Of a DNA stretch of 64,000 nt, positions 1 through 8,239 are shown piece after piece. Positions within the stretch are counted from its first letter, which is position 1, and every line of letters starts with the position of its first letter. The position numbers and the translations under genes are program-made. Source of the stretch: Methanobacteriota archaeon (GTDB taxonomy: Archaea; JAADCQ01; Methanopyri; Methanopyrales; Methanopyraceae); the NCBI GenBank assembly GCA_027064425.1, contig JAMOPO010000027.1, positions 1-64,000 of the forward strand. The letters are read 5' to 3'. The notes below the pieces were generated by a model. That model was not told the origin of the DNA. It ran no database searches and saw only the letters and a program-made list of their open reading frames with translations.

Positions 1-1520
1 AGGGCAGGGTAGAGATCTGCGGGATCGAGCTGACGCCGGACGCGCCGAAGTCCAGGTTCACCGAGGTGAGGAAGGTCACCGCGATCCACCCGCAGCGAGA
101 GTTCGGTCTGTGGCCTGAAACCGCGGCGGAGAACGTGATGCGGAAGCTGTACTGGAAGCGATCGGGCGTGGAGGAGTTACCGCCCGAGGATACGTCGGAC
201 TACGAGGAGCTGTACGAGGAGGCGCTGGAGTACCTGCGGATCGTGGGGCTGGAGCACAAGGCTGACCACTACGCCCCGGTGCTCTCGGGCGGTGAGAAGC
301 AGCGGCTCCTGCTCGCGAGGCAGCTGGCCAAGGATCCGGAGGTTCTACTCCTGGACGAGCCCGCGGCCATGGCCTGCCCGGGCACGAAGCAGCAGCTGCT
401 GGACGCGATCAAGCGGGCGAACGAGGAGAAAGGGCTGACCGTGATCGTCGTCTCGCACCTGACGGAGGTCATCGAGTACCTGTGCGATTCGGCGACGCTG
501 ATCGAGGATGGGAGGGACGTCCTGCGCGGTTCGCCGAGAGAGGCCGTGGAGCGGCTGACGCGCGGGATGCCCGAGCCGGCGCCGAAGCCGGAGCCGGAGG
601 ACGAGGTCGTCCTGCGAGTCTCCGACCTTGAGAAGCGGTACCAGCTGCTGCGCTGCGGTGAGACCCTGCACATGCGGGACGTGAACCTGGAGGTGCGGCG
701 GGGCGAGGTGCTGGCGGTGGTCGGTCCGAGCGGGGCCGGTAAGACGGTGCTGCTGCGCATGATCGCGGGGGTGGAGCTGCCCGACGACGGGGACATCGAG
801 GTGCTGATCGACGGCGACTGGGTGAGCATGACGGACCTCGGTTACGGCCGGATGAAGGCGCGGCGACGGATCGGGATCGTGCATCAGGAGTTCGGGTACG
901 TGCACCACGCCACGGTCCGGGACCTGCTCGCCGGTCGGCTCGGCGTTAAGAGCGCGAGCGTGCTGGAGCGGGCGCGGGAGCGGGCCAAGGAGCTTGGGAT
1001 CAGTGAAAAGGTGCTGGACGTGCTCTACGCGCTGACGGACCTGCCGCGGGAGGAGGCGGAGGCGCGGCTGGAGGAGCTGGACCTAAGCCCGGAGGTGCTG
1101 GACGAGCTCTTCCCGAAGCTGCCGGCGGAGGAGGTCGAGAAGTTCGCCAAGCCGGTGTTCAAGGCCTTCGACCTGCCCATGGAGGTTCTGGACATGAAGT
1201 TCGGCGAGCTGTCTGGCGGCCAGAAGGTCCGGGTGGCCATCGCGCTGGAGCTGGCCACCGAGCCCGAGATCCTGCTCCTCGACGAGCCGTTCGGGGACCT
1301 GGACCCGGTCACGCTGCGCAGCGTGACGAACTCGCTGAAGCGGTTCGTCAAGGAGCGCGGGATCACGACGATCCTGGTGAGCCACGACGTCCGGTTCGTG
1401 GAGGAGACGGCCACGAGGGCCATCCTGCTGGACGACGGGAAGATCGTGATGGAAGGGGAGCCGGAGGAAGTGTGCCGGGAGTTCGTGGAGCGCAGCGAGG
1501 CGAGGTTCCTTCAGACGTAG
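1..1520 (+). CDS. atwA: Methyl-coenzyme M reductase system component A2 (double ABC ATPase), 5' truncated
   Basis: Component A2 is a cytoplasmic ATPase needed for ATP-dependent reductive activation of methyl-coenzyme M reductase. The reading frame is open from the first full codon at base 3, so the gene begins left of the window and a GTG at 66 is internal. About 505 residues remain. The first ABC half shows a signature LSGGEKQ and a Walker B LLLDEPAA, but its Walker A is cut off. The second half is complete: Walker A GPSGAGKT, signature LSGGQK, Walker B ILLLDEPF, D-loop DLDP and a switch histidine in LVSHD. The helical insert between Walker A and the signature is long (about 130 residues) and acidic. 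Two fused ABC domains without membrane segments, beside other methanogen genes, fit AtwA. ABCE1 is excluded because no N-terminal iron-sulfur domain is seen and a true ABCE1 lies next door. Confidence 0.87.
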   Translation, partial: GRVEICGIELTPDAPKSRFTEVRKVTAIHPQREFGLWPETAAENVMRKLYWKRSGVEELPPEDTSDYEELYEEALEYLRIVGLEHKADHYAPVLSGGEKQRLLLARQLAKDPEVLLLDEPAAMACPGTKQQLLDAIKRANEEKGLTVIVVSHLTEVIEYLCDSATLIEDGRDVLRGSPREAVERLTRGMPEPAPKPEPEDEVVLRVSDLEKRYQLLRCGETLHMRDVNLEVRRGEVLAVVGPSGAGKTVLLRMIAGVELPDDGDIEVLIDGDWVSMTDLGYGRMKARRRIGIVHQEFGYVHHATVRDLLAGRLGVKSASVLERARERAKELGISEKVLDVLYALTDLPREEAEARLEELDLSPEVLDELFPKLPAEEVEKFAKPVFKAFDLPMEVLDMKFGELSGGQKVRVAIALELATEPEILLLDEPFGDLDPVTLRSVTNSLKRFVKERGITTILVSHDVRFVEETATRAILLDDGKIVMEGEPEEVCREFVERSEARFLQT

Positions 1521-1524
1521 CGGG

Positions 1525-1575
1525 TCGGTCGGGCCCCTCCCCTCATCGATCGGCTCTGCGGGACTTCGTCATCCC
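1525..1575 (-). ncRNA. Candidate C/D-box guide RNA (upstream of the atwA/rli1 convergent border)
   Basis: Read on the minus strand: box C-like GGGATGA (1575-1569), a 15-base spacer, CCGA (1553-1550) as D', directly followed by TCGATGA (1549-1543) as C', then CCGA at 1528-1525 after 14 bases (an alternative CCGA lies at 1532-1529). The order C-D'-C'-D is that of archaeal 2'-O-methylation guides. It is in tandem with a second candidate at 1613-1667, both in the 140-base gap between the convergent genes atwA and rli1. The boxes deviate from the RUGAUGA and CUGA consensus, and the rRNA/tRNA target is not known, so this is an inference from architecture. Confidence 0.35.
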
Positions 1576-1612
1576 CGCCCGACGACGGGTTCGACGCCTA
1601 TAATCTCAGGGG

Positions 1613-1667
1613 TCAGTCCCGGGTTCTCTCCTCATCCGACCTCGGCTTGGCCGAGCCTCTTCATCCG
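1613..1667 (-). ncRNA. Candidate C/D-box guide RNA overlapping the rli1 stop codon
   Basis: Minus strand: CGGATGA (1667-1661, including the rli1 stop TGA), a 15-base spacer, CCGA (D', 1645-1642), three bases, CGGATGA (C', 1638-1632), a 15-base spacer, and a perfect CTGA (D, 1616-1613). Both spacers are the same length, as expected of a symmetric archaeal C/D guide. The ten bases next to box D (GAACCCGGGA) are an exact complement of TCCCGGGTTC in the T-arm of the tRNA-Ile gene in this window, and nine bases match the other three tRNAs. Caveat: the D' spacer also contains a self-complementary CTCGGC-TTG-GCCGAG hairpin, so a terminator of rli1 is an alternative. Confidence 0.42.
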
Positions 1668-3463
1668 GACTCGTAGAAGTACTCGCCCCGCCTCTTCTGC
1701 TCGCGGTCCCGGTGACTACCCGGCTTGTTGGCCCTGGGGCGTCGCGTCTCCGGATCGCGTCGGTACGTGACGTCCAGCTCGGACAGGAACCTGTTCATGG
1801 CTTTACGCTTACCCTCCGGCGGGTTCGCTCGACCCTCCCGCCCCGGCTCACCGTCGAAGACCATCATCCGGTCGCTGATGTAGTCCAGGAGCAGCAGGTC
1901 GTGGTCCACCACGATCGCTGCCGCCTTCCGAGCCTCGATCACCCGTCGGATCACCCGGGCCACGTTGATCCGCTCCTCCACGTCCAGGTAGGCGCTGGGC
2001 TCGTCGAGCAGGTACAGGTCCGCGTCCCGGGACAGCGCCGCCGCCACGGCCACCCGCTGCAGCTCGCCGCCGCTGAGCTCGTTGAGCGGTCGGTCCAGCA
2101 GGTACTCCAGATCGAGCGGTTCCAGGATGTTGGACCGGTACCAGCTCGAGCCCCACTCGTCCCCGGCCGCTCGCTTCAGAACGACCTGCACGGGCTCCTC
2201 GGAGTCCACCTCCAGGTACTGAGGCTTGTACGACACCTTGACGTCCACGTCCAGCTCGCCCTCCGTCGGCTCCAACACCCCGGCCAGCAGCTTGACGAAG
2301 GTGGTCTTACCGATCGCGTTGGGGCCCAGCGCGCCCACGATCTCACCCTCACGGATCTCTCCGGGCTCGACGATCAGCCGGAACTCCCCGTCGTACTCCT
2401 TCACCAGCCGCCCGTACTCCACCAGCGTCTCTCGCTCGCCCGCCTCCGCGTCCGCCGGCTTCTCGGGCAGGACCACCTCCTCGTCCCGGAACTTGACGTT
2501 CTCCGCCTCCAGGTACCCCTTCAGGTACGCGTTGATGCCCTTGCCGACCCCCATCGGCTTGGAGACGATACCGTAGGCACCGCGCTTGCCGTAGAGCACG
2601 TGGACGACGTCCGCGATGTAGTCCAGCGTCGCCAGGTCGTGCTCGATCACGAGCATGGGGATCTCCCGCTCCTCCACGATATCTCGCAGGAGCCTCGCCA
2701 GCGTGAGCCGCTCCCGCACGTCCAGGTAGCTGCACGGTTCATCCAGCACGACGAAGTCCGCCTCCCGGGACAGGGCCGCGATGATCGCCACGCGCTGCAG
2801 CTCGCCGCCGCTCAGGTCCGAGACGTCCTTGTTCAACGCCCCGTCCAGCCCCAGCCGCTGCGCGAGCTCGTCCGCGACACCGAGCTCGTCCACGTCTTCG
2901 AGAACCTCCCGGACCCTCCCCTTTACCACCTTGGGGAGGGCCTCGACGTACTGCGGCTTGAGGACGGCGCGGAGCTCGCCGTCCGCGAGCCGGCGGAAGT
3001 GCTCCTGCAGCTCGGTGCCGGAGAACGCCTGAATGACGTCGTCCCAGTCGGGGTCGGCCTCCGGATCGCCGAGGTTGGGCTTGAGCTCGCCCGTGAGGAT
3101 CTTGGCGGACGTTGTCTTGCCGATCGCGTTCCGACCGACGAGCCCCGTCACCTTGCCCGGCTTGGGCACGGGCAGCCGGTACAGCCGGAAGCCGCCCTCT
3201 TCGTACCGGTGCACGCACTCCTCCTCCAGCTCCTCCGGGAGTCGGACGATCTTGATGGCGTCGAACGGACACTTCTGCGCGCAGATGCCGCAGCCGCTGC
3301 AGAGCTCCTCGGAGATCACCGGCTTGCCCGAGTCCTCGCCGATCTGGATGGTCTCCTTGCCCGTTTTAACGCCCGGGCAGTACCGCTGGCAGACGTAGTC
3401 GCACTTCGACCCTCCCTTGCACCGCTCGCGGTCAACGATCGCGACCCTATCGATGGCGACCAC
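1661..3463 (-). CDS. rli1: Ribosome recycling ATPase ABCE1 / Rli1
   Basis: ABCE1 splits post-termination ribosomes into subunits using two ABC ATPase heads and an N-terminal iron-sulfur domain. All parts are visible in 600 residues, the family's usual size. Residues 1-70 carry eight cysteines of a two-cluster ferredoxin-like domain (for example CSGCGICAQKCPFDAI at 55-70). Walker A GRNAIGKT lies at 110-117, signature LSGGELQ near 217, Walker B VVLDEPCSYLD near 238. The second half has Walker A GPNAIGKT at 380-387, a second LSGGELQ, and LLDEPSAYLDVEER. The GTG start at 3463 follows TAGGGG and is 3 bases past the stop of the small membrane gene, so the two are probably co-transcribed. The gene converges on atwA. 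Identity is secure. Confidence 0.96.
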   Translation of the reverse strand: MVAIDRVAIVDRERCKGGSKCDYVCQRYCPGVKTGKETIQIGEDSGKPVISEELCSGCGICAQKCPFDAIKIVRLPEELEEECVHRYEEGGFRLYRLPVPKPGKVTGLVGRNAIGKTTSAKILTGELKPNLGDPEADPDWDDVIQAFSGTELQEHFRRLADGELRAVLKPQYVEALPKVVKGRVREVLEDVDELGVADELAQRLGLDGALNKDVSDLSGGELQRVAIIAALSREADFVVLDEPCSYLDVRERLTLARLLRDIVEEREIPMLVIEHDLATLDYIADVVHVLYGKRGAYGIVSKPMGVGKGINAYLKGYLEAENVKFRDEEVVLPEKPADAEAGERETLVEYGRLVKEYDGEFRLIVEPGEIREGEIVGALGPNAIGKTTFVKLLAGVLEPTEGELDVDVKVSYKPQYLEVDSEEPVQVVLKRAAGDEWGSSWYRSNILEPLDLEYLLDRPLNELSGGELQRVAVAAALSRDADLYLLDEPSAYLDVEERINVARVIRRVIEARKAAAIVVDHDLLLLDYISDRMMVFDGEPGREGRANPPEGKRKAMNRFLSELDVTYRRDPETRRPRANKPGSHRDREQKRRGEYFYESG

Positions 3464-3466
3464 CCC

Positions 3467-3703
3467 CTACGTGGGGTAGTTGTAGAAGTACGTCCACGCC
3501 AGGAGCCAGGCCGCGAGGTACGCGCCCAGGCCGTAGGCCAGCCAGCCCTTAGCACCACCGATCCGCTCGGGCTCCAGCCTCATCTCCAGGACTCGGCCCA
3601 GCAGGAACGGCAGCGCGAGGAGCAGCACTCCGAGGATCGCGCCACCGTGAGTGGCCATCAGGTACCCCGCCAGGACCCCGAGGCCCTCGTGCAGCAGGGC
3701 CAT
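3467..3703 (-). CDS. Small integral membrane protein, unknown function
   Basis: A 78-residue protein starting at ATG 3703. It has two hydrophobic stretches, roughly residues 6-37 (LGVLAGYLMATHGGAILGVL onward) and 57-72 (AYGLGAYLAAWLLAW), separated by a charged loop EMRLEPERIGGAKG. I recognise no family. The gene runs straight into rli1 (3-base gap), so the two are likely one operon. An alternative in-frame GTG at 3757 would add 18 hydrophilic residues with cysteine and glycine; no clear ribosome-binding site decides between the starts. The 140 bases upstream are shared with the divergent CBS gene and must hold both promoters. Confidence 0.6.
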   Translation of the reverse strand: MALLHEGLGVLAGYLMATHGGAILGVLLLALPFLLGRVLEMRLEPERIGGAKGWLAYGLGAYLAAWLLAWTYFYNYPT

Positions 3704-3844
3704 CGCCAGCTTGTACTCGGGTTCCCCGCTCAAGCTCTCGCCCTCCCCGCAGGCCACTTCCGGCGGGCGCGTCGCCGGTACCGATTTCTTTTTTGCCGTG
3801 AGGTGAGACCGGTGGCTCCGGAGCCCGCGGCAGGGGGTCGTGAG

Positions 3845-5026
3845 TTGAAGGTTTTCGAGCAGCCCGTGGAGGAGATCATGACGCCCGCCGACGAGGTCAT
3901 CACGGCGGACCCGGACGAGCCGGTCTCGAAGATCTTCTCGAAGATGGAGCGGCACGGCGTGAAGGAGATCCCGCTCGTTCGGGACGGCGAGGTGGTGGGG
4001 ATCGTCTCGTACTACGACGTGGTCGACGCGCACGTCGTGGCGGACCCCTCCTCGGTTAAATCGGAAACGGTGAGAATCAAACCGGAAACGATCACCCCGG
4101 ACACGCTCATCGTCGAGGCGATCACGGAGATGCTGGACTCGGGCCTCCGCGCGCTCCCCGTGGTCGAGGACGGCGAGTTCGTGGGTCTGGTCACCGAGTA
4201 CGATATTCTCGACGTGGCGCGCGAGTCGGACAAGCTGGCCGAGATCGACGCGCGCGAGGTCATGAGCTCTCCACCGATCACGATCCACGAGGACGAGACG
4301 ATCGCAAAGGCTCGGGCGCTGATGCGCGACCATGGCGTGAGCCGGCTTCCCGTGGTCGACGATGAGAGCAGGCTGCGCGGCATCGTGACCACCACGGACA
4401 TCATCCGGGAGGTGATCAAGCCGATCACGCGCCTGGGCAAGACGGACCGGAAGGGCGAGAAGGTGCCCGCCTTCGGGCACCCCGTGAAGAACATCATGAG
4501 CTCCCCGTGCATCCGGGCGGAGCCGGACGAGACCCTCGTCGACCTGTGCGAGAAGATCGTCGAGCACGGGATCCGCGGGATGCCGATCGTCAATCAGCTC
4601 GAGGAGCCCATCGGCGTCGTGACCCGCCGCGACATCCTGCAGAAGATCCCGGAGCTGATGCGCAAGCGGGGCGTGTTCGTCTCGCTCAAGGGCGTCGAGG
4701 ACGTGGACGACTTCACCCTGGTCGTCCTGCGCAAGTCGATCGCGACGGCGATCCAGAAGCTCGCCTCGATGCGCCCGAGCATCGAGGCGGCGGAGGTGCA
4801 CATCAAGCGGTACCACGAGGAGGGTAACCGGCACAAGTACTCGGTCCGCATCCACGTGAAGGACGCCCGGAACGTGATCTCGGTCAAGGCGCACGACTGG
4901 GACCTCATCACCGCGCTGAAGAAGGCCATCCGGCACCTAATGCGCGAGACGCTCGGCGAGGAGGAGAAGGAGGAGACCGTCCAGCGGAAGGAGGCGCTGA
5001 AGGCCAAGCTGCAGCGGGGGGACTAG
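3845..5026 (+). CDS. Four-CBS-domain protein with C-terminal HPF/RaiA-like ribosome-binding domain
   Basis: A 393-residue soluble protein. The N-terminal two thirds hold four CBS motifs, each beginning with a IMTP/VMSS/IMSS-type segment (EEIMTPADEV, REVMSSPPIT, KNIMSSPCIR, the second more divergent), which usually bind adenine nucleotides as two Bateman modules. The last about 115 residues (after MRKRGVFVSLKG) look like the beta-alpha-beta fold of hibernation factor HPF/RaiA, with the typical late segment AHDWDLITALKKAIRHLMRE. I infer an energy-sensing ribosome-associated factor; no direct evidence for this exists in the sequence. The TTG at 3845 follows GGGGGT at the right distance and gives the usual short lead into the first CBS domain. 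A GTG at 3812 with AGGTGAG upstream is an alternative that would add 11 residues. Neighbours rli1 and NFACT are also ribosome factors. Confidence 0.8.
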   Translation: MKVFEQPVEEIMTPADEVITADPDEPVSKIFSKMERHGVKEIPLVRDGEVVGIVSYYDVVDAHVVADPSSVKSETVRIKPETITPDTLIVEAITEMLDSGLRALPVVEDGEFVGLVTEYDILDVARESDKLAEIDAREVMSSPPITIHEDETIAKARALMRDHGVSRLPVVDDESRLRGIVTTTDIIREVIKPITRLGKTDRKGEKVPAFGHPVKNIMSSPCIRAEPDETLVDLCEKIVEHGIRGMPIVNQLEEPIGVVTRRDILQKIPELMRKRGVFVSLKGVEDVDDFTLVVLRKSIATAIQKLASMRPSIEAAEVHIKRYHEEGNRHKYSVRIHVKDARNVISVKAHDWDLITALKKAIRHLMRETLGEEEKEETVQRKEALKAKLQRGD

Positions 5027-5077
5027 CTCCCTCCCCCTCCCTCCTTAGAGCTCAGGGCGCGCGAGGGGTCGCACCGG

Positions 5078-7093
5078 GTGCAGGCCTGGGCCAAGGACGC
5101 GATGACCTCCTTCGACGTCCGGGCCACCGCCCGCGAGCTCGACTCCTTCCTTGAGGGCGCCCTCATCGACAAGGTCTACCAGGTGGACGAGGGCGAGCTC
5201 AAGATCAAGATCCACGTTCCCGGGCTCGGCTCGCACTATCTGGCCGTTGAGCCTGGCCGTCGGGTGCACCTGACCTGGCGCCCGAAGCCCAGCCCCGAGC
5301 GCCCCTCCACCGTCTCCCAGGCCCTGCGGAAGGTCCTCAGCGGGGACCGGATCGAGTCCGTCTCCCAGGTCGGATTCGACCGCATCCTCCGGTTCGACCT
5401 CCGCTCCGGCAACCGGTTGTACGTCGAGCTCCTGCCGAAGGGCACCCTAGCCGTTGTCAACGAGGATGGCGTGATCGAGCAGGCCTTCCCCACCCGGCGC
5501 TTCCGGGACCGCGCGGTCGTCCCGGGCGAGGAGTACAGGACGCCCGAGAGCCCTCCCAACCCCTACGAGCTGGACGAGGATGCGCTCATGAAGCTGCTCC
5601 TCGAGTCCGAGCGGGACGTGGTCCGAACCCTAGCCGTCGAGGTGGGGCTGGGCGGTCTCTACGCTGAGGAGGTGCTCCTGCGGGCCGGTCTCTTCGAGGA
5701 TCGGGAGAAGCACGCGTCCGAGCTCGAGGAGGAGGACCTGCGGGAGCTGTACGAGACCCTGCGCGATTTGTTGGAGCAGATCTCGGAGGGGGACCTCCGA
5801 CCGACCCTTTACAAGGTGGAGGGTGGGTACGCGGACGCGACCCCCATCCCGCTGGAGCGCTACCGGGAAAAGGGCGTCGAGCTGGTGGAGAAGGAGACGT
5901 TCCAGCGGGCCCTGGACGAGTACTACGTGCGCGAGTTCCTGGCCCGGGAGGAGGAGAAGGCGAGGGAGGAGTGGGAGCGGGAGAGGAAGCGGCTCGAGCG
6001 CACGATTGAGCGGCAGCGTGAGAGCGTGAAGCAGCTGGAGGCGAAGGCCCGGCGGCTCCGGGAGCGCGCGAACGCGCTTTACATGAACTATCAGCTGGTT
6101 GACGGAATCCTCCGAGAGCTGCGGCGGGCGGAGGAAAAGGGGTACTCTTTGGAGGAGATCAAGCGGAGGATCATGGAGGCGAAGGGGTCCGGGATCGAGG
6201 AGGTCGAGCGGATCGTGGACGTGGATGTCGACAACCGGCGCGTGATCCTGAAGCTGGAGGGGGAGGACGGCGAGGTCACCGTCCCCGTGCCGCTGGACGA
6301 GGACGTGCACTCCGTCGCCTCCGAGATGTTCGACAGGGCGAAGGAGCTGGAGCGGAAGGCCGAGCGGGCGCGGGAGGTGCTCGAGGAGAAGGAGCGCGAG
6401 CTGGAGCGGCTGTTGGAGGAGGGGCCGCCCGAGGTCAAGCTGGAGGAGCTGACCGTCCAGCTGACGAAGCGGCGGAAAAAGGCGTGGTACGAGCGCTTCC
6501 GCTGGTTCATCTCCTCGGACGGGTTCGTCGTCATCGGCGGCTCGGACGCGCACACGAACGAGCTCATCCTCCGCCGTTATCTTGAGGACCGGGACATCCT
6601 GGTGCACGCGCACGTGCACGGTGCGCCGCACGTCGTGATTAAGACGGAGGGGAAGGAGGTGCCGGAGCGCACGCTGGAGGAGGCGGCCGTGTTCGCGGCC
6701 TCGTACTCGCGGGCGTGGAGGTGGGGCTTGAAGGCCGCGGACGTGTACTGGGTCCCGGCCGAGCAGGTGGACAAGTCGGCCGAGGCCCCGCACGGTGGAG
6801 CGATCATCCGCGGGGAGCGGAACTGGTTCCGGCGCGTGGAGCTGGAGGTGGCCGTCGGTATCCAGGAGGTCGAGGGTGGCTACCGGGTGATGGGTGGGCC
6901 CGTGTCCGCGGTGAAGGAGCACTGCTTAACCTACGGCGTTCTGGTCCCCGGAGAGGAGAAGAAGTCGAGCGTGGCCAAGCGCCTGTTCGAGGCGTTCAAG
7001 GAGGAGGTGGAGAACCTGCGGCGCTACGTGACCGTGGACGACATCATGCGGGCGATGCCGCCGGGTAAGGCCCGGCTGGTAAAGACGTGCTAA
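5078..7093 (+). CDS. rqcH: NFACT family protein (RqcH/Tae2/NEMF homologue), ribosome quality control
   Basis: NFACT proteins bind large ribosomal subunits obstructed by peptidyl-tRNA and, in bacteria and eukaryotes, add C-terminal tails to the stalled chain. The 671 residues show the order NFACT-N (FDVRATARELDSFLEGALID near the start), a helix-hairpin-helix region, a long charged coiled coil (about residues 285-340, EEEKAREEWERERKRLERTI onward), and NFACT-R (DUF814) with RWFISSDGFVVIGGSDAHTNELILRRYL and HVHGAPHVVIK. It lies 51 bases after the CBS-HPF gene in the same direction. GTG 5078 is kept because family members usually have 5-10 residues before the first FDV-like segment; ATG 5102 is the alternative. 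The stop codon overlaps the stop of convergent purO by four bases. The archaeal protein's tailing activity is not established by sequence. Confidence 0.88.
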   Translation: MQAWAKDAMTSFDVRATARELDSFLEGALIDKVYQVDEGELKIKIHVPGLGSHYLAVEPGRRVHLTWRPKPSPERPSTVSQALRKVLSGDRIESVSQVGFDRILRFDLRSGNRLYVELLPKGTLAVVNEDGVIEQAFPTRRFRDRAVVPGEEYRTPESPPNPYELDEDALMKLLLESERDVVRTLAVEVGLGGLYAEEVLLRAGLFEDREKHASELEEEDLRELYETLRDLLEQISEGDLRPTLYKVEGGYADATPIPLERYREKGVELVEKETFQRALDEYYVREFLAREEEKAREEWERERKRLERTIERQRESVKQLEAKARRLRERANALYMNYQLVDGILRELRRAEEKGYSLEEIKRRIMEAKGSGIEEVERIVDVDVDNRRVILKLEGEDGEVTVPVPLDEDVHSVASEMFDRAKELERKAERAREVLEEKERELERLLEEGPPEVKLEELTVQLTKRRKKAWYERFRWFISSDGFVVIGGSDAHTNELILRRYLEDRDILVHAHVHGAPHVVIKTEGKEVPERTLEEAAVFAASYSRAWRWGLKAADVYWVPAEQVDKSAEAPHGGAIIRGERNWFRRVELEVAVGIQEVEGGYRVMGGPVSAVKEHCLTYGVLVPGEEKKSSVAKRLFEAFKEEVENLRRYVTVDDIMRAMPPGKARLVKTC

Positions 7094-7689
7094 TTCCGCG
7101 CCTCGAGCCGCCACTCGTCCTCGGTGCGCCGGGCCACGACCGCGCAGACGAAGTGGTCGAAGGAGGCGACCGGCTCGACCGACAGCGGGTCGTCGCCGGA
7201 CAGCACCACGTTCGGTTCGCGAGGGACGTCGGAGTACTCGCCGTAGACGGATAGCAGGTACCCCTCGCCGTCCCCCGGCTCAACCCGGACGAAGGTCACC
7301 TCATCCCTCGCCGCCTTGCCCAGCCACGCGCTCTCTCCGTCGGTGACCAGCGATATCCGCGGCGTCCCGTACTCGTCGTGCTCGTAGTCCATCGCGAAGG
7401 TAACGGAGATCAGGGCCTCGCGCGGGGGCACGCCGTCCTCCAGCTTATCGGCGATAGGGACCGTCTGCGCCCCGTTCGTCAGGACCAGGTGATCATCCAC
7501 CACCCGGGCGCACGTGTAGGCGATGTACGGGTTTTCGATCACGTCCTCGGGGTCCTCGGGCACGATGTGAGCCGTGTCGCCCGACACCTTCGCCCTCCGA
7601 TCGGGAAAGCTGCGGCTGCAGACCCCGTACACCGCGACCGACTCTCCCTCCTCCGTCCGACCGAAGAGCAGGAACCGGCCTACGTACAC
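7090..7689 (-). CDS. purO: IMP cyclohydrolase, archaeal type PurO
   Basis: PurO closes the second purine ring, converting FAICAR to IMP, the last step of de novo IMP synthesis in many archaea. The protein has 199 residues with the family's usual start MYVGRFLLFGRT, and contains conserved segments NPYIAYTCARVV, LTNGAQTVPI and ALISVTFAMDYEHDEYGTPRI. GTG 7689 was chosen because it gives the family N-terminus and has GGTGAG five bases upstream; GTG 7698 would overlap the fumB stop and add three residues. It is the last gene of the por-fum run and converges on the NFACT gene. Another purine gene, purB, is in the window but 46 kb away. Confidence 0.85.
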   Translation of the reverse strand: MYVGRFLLFGRTEEGESVAVYGVCSRSFPDRRAKVSGDTAHIVPEDPEDVIENPYIAYTCARVVDDHLVLTNGAQTVPIADKLEDGVPPREALISVTFAMDYEHDEYGTPRISLVTDGESAWLGKAARDEVTFVRVEPGDGEGYLLSVYGEYSDVPREPNVVLSGDDPLSVEPVASFDHFVCAVVARRTEDEWRLEARN

Positions 7690-7690
7690 C

Positions 7691-8239
7691 TCACTCACCC
7701 GCCGAGAGCTCGTTCCCGTGAGCGTCGACCGTGACGATGAGCGGGCCGAACTCGCTGACCTCCAGCACCCACATGGCCTCCGGGATGCCCAGGTCGAGCC
7801 AGTGGACGTCCCGAATCCGCTTAACGCGCTCCGCCAACAGCGCCGCGCACCCACCGGGGGCCGTCAGGTAAACAGCCCGACCCTCCATCAGCTCCGGAGC
7901 CTTAGCCCCCATCCCACCCTTGCCCACGATCACCCGCACGCCCGCCTCCAGCGCGTCCTCGAGGTACTTGGCCATGCGAGTGCTGGTGGTGGGGCCCACG
8001 ACGACGAGCTCGTAGTCGCCGTCCACCTCGCGGACGACGGGACCGGCGTGGAAGATCGCGGCGCCCTTCAGGTCGACGGGCGGCTCGCGCCCCTCCTCGA
8101 ACATGCGCTGGTGGGCCTTATCTCGGGCGGTGATCAGCGTCCCGTCCAAGTAAACGATGTCTCCGGCCTTCAATCCCAGCAGCTCGTCCGGGTCCTTTAC
8201 GGGGACGGTCAGCCGGTGCTTGCTCACGTCCTCGCTCAC
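7691..8239 (-). CDS. fumB: Fumarate hydratase class I, beta subunit
   Basis: This is the C-terminal half of the two-subunit iron-sulfur fumarase, which interconverts fumarate and malate in the incomplete reductive TCA pathway of methanogens. The 182-residue protein shows the class I beta motifs: AGDIVYLDGTLITARDKAHQR near the start, HAGPVV, VVGPTTSTRM, VGKGGMG and a C-terminal FGPLIVTVDAHGN. It starts at GTG 8239, overlapping the fumA stop (GTGA), so translation is coupled. Separate alpha and beta chains are normal for archaea. In the organism malate/fumarate would feed 2-oxoglutarate synthesis. Confidence 0.92.
   Translation of the reverse strand: MSEDVSKHRLTVPVKDPDELLGLKAGDIVYLDGTLITARDKAHQRMFEEGREPPVDLKGAAIFHAGPVVREVDGDYELVVVGPTTSTRMAKYLEDALEAGVRVIVGKGGMGAKAPELMEGRAVYLTAPGGCAALLAERVKRIRDVHWLDLGIPEAMWVLEVSEFGPLIVTVDAHGNELSAGE

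Noticed and set aside
66-68. GTG at 66 as the start of atwA.
   Set aside because: The frame is open to the window edge and a 65-base-later start would remove most of the first ABC domain including its Walker A.
1641-1656. CTCGGC-TTG-GCCGAG hairpin as the rli1 terminator.
   Set aside because: No T-run follows and the hairpin lies between well-spaced C/D-like boxes; kept only as the alternative reading.
1712-3844. Long open frame reading through the rli1 complement into the CBS gene, implying a 1104-residue protein.
   Set aside because: The first 700 residues are the antisense of rli1, low complexity and without a domain; the ribosome site and CBS start place the gene at 3845.
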